Shown here: positions 5,313 through 11,612 of the stretch, piece by piece | How positions within the stretch are numbered: position 1 is the first letter of the stretch | Layout of the letters: each line of letters opens with the position of its first letter | DNA from: JALZAA01 sp035938395 | GTDB lineage: Bacteria > Actinomycetota > Acidimicrobiia > IMCC26256 > JACDBD01 | Assembly (NCBI GenBank): GCA_035938395.1 | Contig: DASZGY010000079.1 | Location: 1-11,612 of the forward strand | Length of the DNA: 11,612 bases | Reading direction: 5' to 3' | Notes under the pieces: model-generated | What the model was told of the DNA's origin: nothing | What the model saw: the letters and a program-made list of their open reading frames with translations, nothing else | The model's database searches: none | Program-made: the position numbers and the translations under genes

Positions 5313-6781
5313 GGCTCTCCCCCCGACTCGATCCAGAGCGCCGCCACCGCCGCGGGCGTGAGCGCCGGGAGCTCCAGCTGCCTCGCCTCGGCCAGGCGTT
5401 CCATCGCCTCGAATCGACGACGAAACCGTACCGCCCAGCCGCGGAGGGCCGACTCGGCGTCGACGCCGCCCGACCGGGCGAGCACGATCGCCGCCGCCAG
5501 CAGGTCGCCGAGCTGGGTCTCGAGGTCCCGGCCGGCGCCCGCGCGGAGCTCGGTCAGGACGGCATCCAGCCGCCGCAGCGCGTCGTCCCGTCCCCCCGGA
5601 TCGAGCCCGACCGACGCCGCCTTGCGCATGAGCTTGTGCGCGTACAGCAGCGACGGCAGACCCGGCGTGATCCCCGCGACGATCGACGTGGCGCCCTTCT
5701 CGTCCTTCTTGATCTGCTCCCAGTTCCGCATCACGTCCGACGACGTCTCGGCGTCCGTGCCGCCGAACACGTGCGGATGACGGCGGACGAGCTTGTCGTG
5801 GATGCCCCGCGCGACGCCGGCCATGTCGAAGGCGCCCGCTTCCTCCGCGAGCACGGCGTGGAAGATCACCTGGTACAGGAGGTCGCCGAGCTCGTCCTCG
5901 AGCGCGCGGTACGCGCCCTCGGGAACGTCGCCCGCGGGCGCGTCGGGCGGCAACCCCTCGACCGCCTCCACCACCTCGTACGCCTCCTCGAGGAGATAGC
6001 GCGTCAGCGAGTGGTGCGTCTGCTCGGCGTCCCAAGGACATCCGCCCGGCCGGCGCAGCCGCGCGGCCAGTCCGAGCAAACGCGCGAGCTCGCGGGCGGC
6101 CTCGCTCACACCGCTGTCGACGAGCAGGGCGGTGAGGTGGTCGGGCTCGACGTCCCGGTCGAGGTCGACGAGCGCGACGGTGCGCACTTCCTCGTCGTCG
6201 AGGCCGAGATGGCGCAGCACCGTCACCGGCGCGTCGGCGGGAAGGACCTCGAGGAGCAGGAGCTTCACGTCCGAGAGCAGCAGGCGCGTGTCGCACTGCG
6301 CAATGAGGACCGGTCCGCCGCCGACCGCGTCTTCGGCCGTGAGGTGACGAGCATCGGCGAGACGGGCGCCGGCCATCGGGTCGACACCGAGCCGGGCCCA
6401 CGCCAGCTCGGCGAACGAGAGGCCGGGCACGAGCTCGAGCACGATGTCGCCGCGATCGGCGGCGCTACGCAGGAGCTCCACACTGCGCTCGGCGACGGCG
6501 GGGTTGCCGGGCACCGCGTACACAACCTCGCCGGCACTGGCGGCGACGTCGATGAGCTCGGCGGCGATCCCGTCGTAGACGTCGTCGAGGTCGTCGGCGG
6601 CGTCGTAGTCGTCGTCGAAGCTGCGGAGCTCGATGCCGGCCGCGGCCAGGTCGGCGACGGCCGGATGCCGGGAGGTGCGGACGTACCGGTTCGGTGTCTG
6701 CTCGAGCGCGCGGCGCGCGCCGGGGAGGATGAGCTCGGCGCCCGCCGGCCCGAGGCCGACGACCACGATGCGGCCGCCCAC
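5309..6781 (-). CDS. mazG: Tetrapyrrole methylase-MazG fusion (YabN-like nucleoside triphosphate pyrophosphohydrolase)
   Basis: MazG hydrolyses nucleoside triphosphates to monophosphates plus pyrophosphate, clearing non-canonical nucleotides and, in some bacteria, affecting (p)ppGpp levels. The 490 residues match the length of Bacillus YabN (about 489). Residues 1-225 form a SAM-dependent tetrapyrrole-methylase-like domain: IVVVGLGPAG (5-14), AVPGNPAVAE (89-98) and VPGLSFAELAWARLG (118-132). The role of this domain in YabN-type proteins is unclear. MazG follows with GGCPWDAEQTH (246-256), metal ligands in EEAYE (265-269) and EDELGD (295-300), KLVRRHPHVFGG (330-341) and NWEQIKKDEK (353-362). 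The second MazG half (about 372-463) keeps LGDLL (424-428) and the FRRRFEAM tail, but its acidic positions look lost (TQLGD for EELGD), so it is probably structural. The GTG start lies two bases after the preceding stop; a GGAG 14 bases upstream is weak, so coupling is likely. An open frame continues to 7291 but overlaps the parvulin gene. Confidence 0.95.
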   Translation of the reverse strand: MGGRIVVVGLGPAGAELILPGARRALEQTPNRYVRTSRHPAVADLAAAGIELRSFDDDYDAADDLDDVYDGIAAELIDVAASAGEVVYAVPGNPAVAERSVELLRSAADRGDIVLELVPGLSFAELAWARLGVDPMAGARLADARHLTAEDAVGGGPVLIAQCDTRLLLSDVKLLLLEVLPADAPVTVLRHLGLDDEEVRTVALVDLDRDVEPDHLTALLVDSGVSEAARELARLLGLAARLRRPGGCPWDAEQTHHSLTRYLLEEAYEVVEAVEGLPPDAPAGDVPEGAYRALEDELGDLLYQVIFHAVLAEEAGAFDMAGVARGIHDKLVRRHPHVFGGTDAETSSDVMRNWEQIKKDEKGATSIVAGITPGLPSLLYAHKLMRKAASVGLDPGGRDDALRRLDAVLTELRAGAGRDLETQLGDLLAAAIVLARSGGVDAESALRGWAVRFRRRFEAMERLAEARQLELPALTPAAVAALWIESGGEP

Positions 6782-6783
6782 GG

Positions 6784-7788
6784 CTACGGCACCGGCTCCG
6801 GCGTAGTAGTCGGCGGCGGCGCCGTCATCGTTCGGGGCGCGCCCGGCGGCGGCTGGACACTCCCGCGGCCGCCGCGCACGACCCATCGCCCGTAGCGCGG
6901 GTCGACGTTGACGTCGGCGCGAGCGACCTTCCTTTGGAGCTGCCGCTGCGCGGCGGGAGATTGCTGCTCGAGGCGCTGGCGGAGCCCGTTCTCGAGCAGC
7001 TCGAACGGGATCGTGTCGCGCACCAGGATGAGGTGCCAGCCGAACTGGGTCTGGACCGGCGCCGACACCTGGTTCAGCGGGAGCGCGGCGGCGGCCTGCT
7101 GGAACGTCGGGTCGAGCTGCTGTCCGTCGATGCAGCCGAGCTCGCCCCCGTCGCGCGCCGATCCCGAGTCGGTCGATTGCTGGCTGGCGAGTTGCTCGAA
7201 GCTCGTCCCCCCCGCGATCTGGGCGGCGAGGCCGGCGGCCAGCTGCTGGTCGGGCACGAGAATGTGCGACACGAAGCGGCCCGACGGGCATTGCTGTCGG
7301 AGTTGGGCGATCGCCGTCTGATACGCGGCGCGAACTTCGGTGTCGCTCGGCGTCGTGCCGGTGGCGCGGAAGAGCGCCGATTCCCGGGAGAACTCACCGA
7401 CGGACTGGTCGCGGAACCACTTCGGGAACGCGTTCAGCGCCTGCGGGCCGAAGAAGTTCGCCGCCTGGGCCTGGCCGGCCCTCCGGTCAGCCGTCGTCAC
7501 CCTGATGCCCCGGCGACGCACCTCGCGGTCGACGACTTCCTGTGTGACGACGTGCGTGAGCCAGATCGTGCTGCCGCCCGACTTGATGGTGCCCTCGGTG
7601 GCCGCGATCTCGTTCTTCAGGCTGGGGTTGTCTGCGATCGCCGACAGCTGGCGGTCGACCGAGTCGCGTGAGAGGTCGTTCCCGTTCACGGTGAGCGCCG
7701 CCGGCCGGACCGCGCTGCAGCTCGCGAGGACGGCGCCAATCGCGGCGATTGCAACCAGCGCGAGAGGCACGCGGACGAGTGTTCTCAC
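6784..7788 (-). CDS. Lipoprotein peptidyl-prolyl cis-trans isomerase (SurA/PrsA-like parvulin)
   Basis: This is a predicted extracytoplasmic foldase: a PpiC/parvulin domain on a SurA_N-like chaperone region, tethered to the outer face of the membrane. The 334 residues begin with a lipoprotein signal peptide: Arg at 2 and 6, hydrophobic core 7-20, lipobox LASC with the acylated Cys24. Residues 30-165 resemble the SurA/PrsA N-terminal helical region (LTVNGNDLSRDSVDRQLSA). The parvulin domain (about 172-258) shows FVSHILV (172-178), GGELGCIDGQQLDPTF (214-229) and FGWHLILVRD (249-258), with active-site histidines at 175 and 252. Cys167 and Cys219 may pair as a disulphide. A Pro/Thr-rich tail follows (about 310-334). 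The GTG (7788-7786) forms a GTGA overlap with the mfd stop and has no clear ribosome binding site, so it is probably coupled to mfd. An upstream extension to 8106 was rejected because it runs inside mfd and hides the signal peptide. Confidence 0.93.
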   Translation of the reverse strand: MRTLVRVPLALVAIAAIGAVLASCSAVRPAALTVNGNDLSRDSVDRQLSAIADNPSLKNEIAATEGTIKSGGSTIWLTHVVTQEVVDREVRRRGIRVTTADRRAGQAQAANFFGPQALNAFPKWFRDQSVGEFSRESALFRATGTTPSDTEVRAAYQTAIAQLRQQCPSGRFVSHILVPDQQLAAGLAAQIAGGTSFEQLASQQSTDSGSARDGGELGCIDGQQLDPTFQQAAAALPLNQVSAPVQTQFGWHLILVRDTIPFELLENGLRQRLEQQSPAAQRQLQRKVARADVNVDPRYGRWVVRGGRGSVQPPPGAPRTMTAPPPTTTPEPVP

Positions 7789-10700
7789 GGCGCGGCGGAT
7801 GCTAGCGGCGCGGCTTCGTCGGCGGGAACCAGCTCGCCGAGCAGGTCGACGAGGGTTGCGCAGACGGCCGCCCCCGTTCCCGAGACGGGGATCGCGACCT
7901 CGCCATCCGGCTTGGCCACGGCGCCGGGCACGAGCCTGCGCAGCCGGATCTTCCCCGACTCCCGAAGCTCGAGTCCGGTGATGCGCGCCACTCCGCGCTG
8001 CACCGAGAGGCTGCGCACGCCTGTGCGCACGCACTCGGCGCGCAGGCGCGCCACGTCGAGGAGCGCCGCCGCCGGCGCCGGGGGCGGGCCGTACCGGTCG
8101 TTCCATTCGTCCCGGATGTCGTCGACGTCGGTCGGGGTCGTGACGGCGGCGAGGCGCCGGTACGCCTCCATGCGCACGTCGTCGCGGGAGAGGTACTCGG
8201 GGGGCAGGTAGGCGTCGACGGGGACATCGATCGTGACCTCGACCGGCGCGGGCGGCGACTCGCCCTTCAGCTCCCCGACGGCCTCGGTGACGAGCTGGCA
8301 GTAGAGGTCGAAGCCGACGGCGGCGATGTGGCCGGACTGCTCGGCGCCGAGCATGTTGCCGGCCCCGCGGATCTCGAGGTCGCGCATGGCGATCTTGAAC
8401 CCGGAACCGAGATCGGTGAACTCGCCGATCGTCTTGAGTCGTTCGTAGGCCTCTTCGGTGAGGGACTGCTCGCGCGGGTGGAACAGGTACGCGTACGCGC
8501 GCTGGCCCCGGCGGCCGATGCGACCGCGCAGCTGGTACAGCTGCGCGAGCCCGAGCAGATCGGAGCGATCGACGACGAGCGTGTTGACGGTCGGGATGTC
8601 GAGGCCGCTCTCGACGATCGTCGTGCAGACCAGCACGTCGTACTCACGCTCCCAGAAGTCGAGCACCACGCGCTCGAGACGGCCCTCGTCCATTTGCCCG
8701 TGCGCGACGCCGATGCGCGCCTCGGGGACGAGCTCGCGCAGCTGCTCGCTCACGTAGTCGATGTCCTGAACGCGGTTGTGGACGAAGAACACCTGGCCCT
8801 CGCGCAATAGCTCGCGCCGGATCGCCTCAGCAGCAGCGCGCTCGTCGAACTCACCGACGTAGGTGAGGATGGGTTGGCGGTCCTCGGGCGGCGTGTTCAC
8901 GAGGGAGAGGTCACGGATGCCGGTGAGCGACATCTCGAGCGTGCGCGGGATGGGTGTCGCGGTGAGCGTGAGCACGTCCACATTGGCGCGGAGCTGCTTG
9001 ACGAGCTCCTTGTGCTGCACGCCGAAGCGCTGTTCCTCGTCGACCACCAGCAGGCCGAGATCCTTGAAGCGCACGTCGCCCGACAGGAGACGGTGGGTCG
9101 CGATCACCACGTCGACGGACCCGTCGCCGACGCCTTCGACCACGGCGGCCTGCTCCTTGGCGGTCAGGAACCGCGACAGCACCTCGACACGCACCGGGTA
9201 GTTCGCGAAGCGCTCGCGGAACGTCTGGCCGTGCTGATTGGCGAGCAGCGTGGTGGGGACGAGTACCGCGACCTGCTTGCCGTCCTGCACGGCTTTGAAC
9301 GCGGCGCGGATCGCAACCTCGGTCTTGCCGTACCCGACGTCGCCGCACACGAGGCGGTCCATGGGAACCGGCCGCTCCATGTCGGCCTTCACGTCTTCGA
9401 TGGCTTGGGCCTGGTCGGGCGTCTCCTCGTACGGGAAGGCCTCCTCGATCTCGCGCTGCCACGGCGTGTCGGGCCCGAAGGCATGGCCGGGCGTCGCGAG
9501 GCGGCGGCGGTAGAGGACCACGAGCTCCTGGGCGATCTCGCGCACCGCGGACCGGACCCGGGCGCGGGTCTTCTCCCAGTCGCTGCCGCCCATGCGGCTC
9601 AGCGACGGCGTGTCGCCGCCGGTGTAGCGGCGCACCGCGCCGACCTGGTCGGTCGGGACGTAGAGCTTGTCGCCGCCCCTGTACTCGAGCAGCAGGTAAT
9701 CGCGCTCGACGCCGCCGATGGCGCGGGTCGTCATCTCCTTGTAGCGGCCGACGCCGTGCTGATAGTGCACGACGAAGTCGCCGGTCTCGAGCGCGTCGTA
9801 GAAGTCGGCGCTTCGGCGCGCGCCGCGCGGCGCGCGGTGCACCCGCCGCCGGCCCGTGAGGTCGGCCTCGGCGATGACCGCGAGCCCTGCGCCCGGCACG
9901 ACGACGCCGCGCTCGAGCGGCGCGACGAGGATGCCGATCTCTCCCGGCGCCACGCCGCGGATGGTGGTGATGCCCTCGCCGGCGAGCACGTCGTGGAGGC
10001 GCCCCGCCGTCCCCTCCCCGTCGGCGGCGAGCACCACGCGGGTGCCACGGTCGCGCAGGTCGCGCAGCCGACGCGTGAGACCCTCGGTGTCGCCGACGAC
10101 GGGGTCGAAGCCGGCGCCGGCGAGGAGCGGCGTGTCCGGCGACTCGGGTGCGGCAAGAACGGCGGTCGCGCCCGCCTTCGTGTGCGCGAGCAGACGGTCG
10201 AACGGCAGCGACAGGCGGGGGAACTCACGACCGGTCGCGCCCCACGTCGCCGAGAGGGTCGACCCGAGCGAGGCCTCTTCGTCGAGGAGCTCCTGGGCGC
10301 GGTCGCGCGTGCGCTTCGGCTCGACGAGCAGCACGAGGGCGTCGTTGGGCAGCAAGTCGGGCAGCAGGTGCTCGCGGTGTGACAGCCAGGGGAGCCACGA
10401 CTCCATGCCGTCGAACACCTGCCCGTCGGCCAAGCGCTCCCATTGCTCCCGCCCCCACGGCTCGCTCCCGACGAGCCCGGCGGCGCGCTCGCGCACCTCG
10501 TCGCTCGGGAGCAGCTCGCGGGCCGGGAAGAGCCACGCCTCGTCGATCTCGTCGGTCGAGCGCTGATCGGCGACCGAGAAGCGCGAAAGGCGATCCACCT
10601 CGTCGCCCCAGAGATCGATGCGCACGGGGTGGTCGTCGGTCGCCGGGTACACGTCGACGATCGACCCGCGCACGGCGACCTCGCCCCGCGCTTCGACCTG

Positions 10701-11222
10701 GTACTCGCGCCGGTACCCGAACGAGACGAGCCGGTTGACGAGCGCGTCGCGATCGAGCTGGGCGCCGGGGTGGATGCGGATCGGCTCGACGTCCTCGACG
10801 TGCGGGCCGAGACGCTGCACCAGCGCCCGCACCGGCGCCACGACGACGTCGGGGAGCTGCTCGCCGCCCGCACGCAGCTTCCAGATCACCCGCAGCCGGC
10901 GGCCCATCGTGTCGAGGGAGGGCGACACCCGCTCGAACGGCAGCGTCTCCCAGGCCGGGAACAGTTCGACACCCGCGCCGCGCCCGAGGTACCGGGTGAG
11001 GTCGTGGGCGACGCGCTCGGCCTCGGCCGCCGTGGGCACCGTGACGAGGATGGGGCGCCGCGTCGTCACCCGGGCCAGGGCGGCGAGGTACAGGGCCCGG
11101 GCCGGCTCCGGCACCGCGACCACCGGCGCCCGGTCGATCACGGCGCGCACGGCCGGCTCCTCGGCCAAGAGGGCCGGGAGGTCGGCCAGCAGATCGGCGG
11201 TCTGGGTCTCGGTCGTCGTCAT
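7785..11222 (-). CDS. mfd: Transcription-repair coupling factor
   Basis: Mfd is an ATP-dependent DNA translocase that pushes stalled RNA polymerase off DNA lesions and recruits UvrA to start nucleotide excision repair. The 1145 residues compare with 1148 in E. coli. In order: a UvrB-like N-terminal module (about 25-330; FPAWETLPFERVSP near its start); an RNA-polymerase-interacting CarD-like domain (about 472-575; GDFVVHYQHGVGRY); helicase motors with Walker A GDVGYGKT (627-634), DEEQ (728-731), TLTATPIPRT (near 750), TTIVESGLDIP and QLRGRIGRRGQ (near 895); then the C-terminal TRCF domain (YLPPEYL, about 1000 onward). All motor motifs are intact. The ATG at 11222 is preferred; a TTG at 11252 would add ten residues (MRAATTVGAH) without a better ribosome binding site. 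Neither start has a strong Shine-Dalgarno sequence. It heads the five-gene minus-strand operon and overlaps the lipoprotein gene by GTGA. Confidence 0.98.
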   Translation of the reverse strand: MTTTETQTADLLADLPALLAEEPAVRAVIDRAPVVAVPEPARALYLAALARVTTRRPILVTVPTAAEAERVAHDLTRYLGRGAGVELFPAWETLPFERVSPSLDTMGRRLRVIWKLRAGGEQLPDVVVAPVRALVQRLGPHVEDVEPIRIHPGAQLDRDALVNRLVSFGYRREYQVEARGEVAVRGSIVDVYPATDDHPVRIDLWGDEVDRLSRFSVADQRSTDEIDEAWLFPARELLPSDEVRERAAGLVGSEPWGREQWERLADGQVFDGMESWLPWLSHREHLLPDLLPNDALVLLVEPKRTRDRAQELLDEEASLGSTLSATWGATGREFPRLSLPFDRLLAHTKAGATAVLAAPESPDTPLLAGAGFDPVVGDTEGLTRRLRDLRDRGTRVVLAADGEGTAGRLHDVLAGEGITTIRGVAPGEIGILVAPLERGVVVPGAGLAVIAEADLTGRRRVHRAPRGARRSADFYDALETGDFVVHYQHGVGRYKEMTTRAIGGVERDYLLLEYRGGDKLYVPTDQVGAVRRYTGGDTPSLSRMGGSDWEKTRARVRSAVREIAQELVVLYRRRLATPGHAFGPDTPWQREIEEAFPYEETPDQAQAIEDVKADMERPVPMDRLVCGDVGYGKTEVAIRAAFKAVQDGKQVAVLVPTTLLANQHGQTFRERFANYPVRVEVLSRFLTAKEQAAVVEGVGDGSVDVVIATHRLLSGDVRFKDLGLLVVDEEQRFGVQHKELVKQLRANVDVLTLTATPIPRTLEMSLTGIRDLSLVNTPPEDRQPILTYVGEFDERAAAEAIRRELLREGQVFFVHNRVQDIDYVSEQLRELVPEARIGVAHGQMDEGRLERVVLDFWEREYDVLVCTTIVESGLDIPTVNTLVVDRSDLLGLAQLYQLRGRIGRRGQRAYAYLFHPREQSLTEEAYERLKTIGEFTDLGSGFKIAMRDLEIRGAGNMLGAEQSGHIAAVGFDLYCQLVTEAVGELKGESPPAPVEVTIDVPVDAYLPPEYLSRDDVRMEAYRRLAAVTTPTDVDDIRDEWNDRYGPPPAPAAALLDVARLRAECVRTGVRSLSVQRGVARITGLELRESGKIRLRRLVPGAVAKPDGEVAIPVSGTGAAVCATLVDLLGELVPADEAAPLASAAP

Positions 11223-11256
11223 GTGGGCACCAACGGTGGTCGCGGCGCGCAAGGAG

Positions 11257-11280
11257 CCCCCGACCGATGCCGATCGGGGG
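11257..11280 (-). terminator. GC-rich hairpin upstream of mfd (probable terminator of the preceding gene)
   Basis: CCCCCGACCG (11257-11266) and CGATCGGGGG (11271-11280) form a 10-bp stem with a 4-base loop. Read as minus-strand RNA the one imperfect pair is a G-U wobble; read as plus-strand RNA it is a C-A mismatch. This favours a minus-strand transcript. It lies 40 bp after the stop of the upstream partial gene and 35 bp before the mfd ATG. There is no real U-tract (CTCCTTG follows), which is common for actinobacterial terminators. It could instead be a leader hairpin of mfd: a TANNNT-type TAGTCT at 11303-11298 lies upstream of it. Confidence 0.5.
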
Positions 11281-11320
11281 GTCGCGAGCTCGAATCGAGA
11301 CTACCGCCCGCGCTCGCGCA

Positions 11321-11612
11321 TCAGTGACGGCCGAGCCGCTCCTCGAGTCGTTCGAGGGCCCGCGCCGCGCCCCGCATGGCGGGGTTGCTGCTGATCGTGT
11401 CCCAGTCGGGCAGCCGGGCGTTGGCGGGACGCGCCTCGGCGTCGTAGGTGGCGCGCGACGCGTCGAGCGCGGCTGCGGGCGGCGTTGCCGGATCGCGGTT
11501 GCCGCTCGTCACGAGGTCGAGCACTTTGAGCTCGAAGAGGGCTTCGTCCAGGGTGCGGGCGGCCTCGCCGGTCTCGCTGCGCAGGCCGCCGTCGAGGCGC
11601 GGCGACAGGAGC
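11321..11612 (-). CDS. Hypothetical protein, C-terminal part (start beyond the right edge)
   Basis: The frame is open from the right edge to a TGA at 11323-11321, giving 96 visible residues. I do not recognise the family. The visible part is a mostly helical, Ala/Arg/Leu/Glu-rich sequence: LDGGLRSETGEAARTLDEAL, then ELKVLDLVTSGNRDPATPPA, a stretch with RLPDWDTISSNPAMRGA, and the C-terminal helix RALERLEERLGRH. There are no cysteines, membrane segments or known catalytic motifs. An internal GTG (11524) could start a 67-residue protein, but the frame upstream of it has the same coding character, so a truncated longer gene is more likely. It lies on the same strand as mfd, 98 bp upstream, separated by a probable terminator. 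In many actinobacteria pth precedes mfd; nothing here looks like the end of Pth. Confidence 0.6.
   Translation of the reverse strand, partial: LLSPRLDGGLRSETGEAARTLDEALFELKVLDLVTSGNRDPATPPAAALDASRATYDAEARPANARLPDWDTISSNPAMRGAARALERLEERLGRH

Noticed and set aside
4581..6401. 606-aa reading of the decarboxylase frame extended upstream
   Set aside because: The first 363 or so residues overlap mazG out of frame and are Arg/Pro/Gly-rich. The ATG at 5312 has a good ribosome binding site and starts the real domain.
5636..6895. 419-aa frame antisense to the MazG fusion
   Set aside because: Its Val/Glu/Arg/Gly-rich shadow composition and lack of a ribosome binding site or domain argue against a gene.
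8874..10382. 502-aa frame antisense to mfd
   Set aside because: The composition is dominated by Arg, Ala, Val, Glu and His, as expected opposite GC-rich codons. Mfd is unambiguous on the other strand.
1..11612. CRISPR array, tRNA/rRNA gene, insertion sequence or prophage
   Set aside because: No regularly spaced repeats, cloverleaf-like segments, transposase or integrase motifs, or terminal inverted repeats were seen on reading both strands.

Overview
The window is a compact, GC-rich stretch of bacterial chromosome with little non-coding DNA; the longest gap between genes is about 165 bp. Gene content and style (very high GC, GTG starts, nested start/stop overlaps, eno followed by an FtsB/DivIC-type gene, an mfd-surA-mazG run) point to an actinobacterium. 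The tetrapyrrole-methylase/MazG fusion and the lipoprotein parvulin next to mfd fit a deep-branching group, such as Acidimicrobiia, better than a classical Streptomyces or Mycobacterium; that placement is inference. No RNA gene, mobile element, CRISPR array or attachment site was seen.

Left part (1-1597, minus strand): enolase (eno) runs into a truncated septum-formation gene (ftsB/divIC type), with an 8-nt overlap. Middle part (1763-3851, plus strand): a cytochrome P450 that may be leaderless, a 45-residue highly basic small protein with a strong ribosome binding site, and a RimJ/RimL-type GNAT acetyltransferase. The 165-bp divergent gap 1598-1762 must hold the promoters for eno and the P450.

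Right part (3808-11222, minus strand, transcribed right to left): mfd (transcription-repair coupling factor), a surA/prsA-like lipoprotein peptidyl-prolyl isomerase, a YabN-like methylase-MazG fusion, an acetoacetate decarboxylase-family protein and a short-chain dehydrogenase. Each junction is an overlap or a 2-nt gap, so the five genes look like one translationally coupled operon. The dehydrogenase gene converges on the acetyltransferase gene and their 3' ends overlap by 44 bp. Upstream of mfd are a hairpin, probably a terminator, and the 3' part of an unrecognised gene cut by the right edge.

Most genes are ordinary housekeeping: transcription-coupled repair, nucleotide-pool cleaning, envelope protein folding, glycolysis and division. 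The less usual elements are the decarboxylase-dehydrogenase pair tied to mfd-mazG, the plus-strand P450/small-protein/GNAT block between mazG and eno, and several local departures from family consensus (Gly-to-Glu in the GNAT acetyl-CoA loop, a degenerate second MazG half, a cysteine pair in the parvulin domain). I do not see a convincing new multi-gene system.
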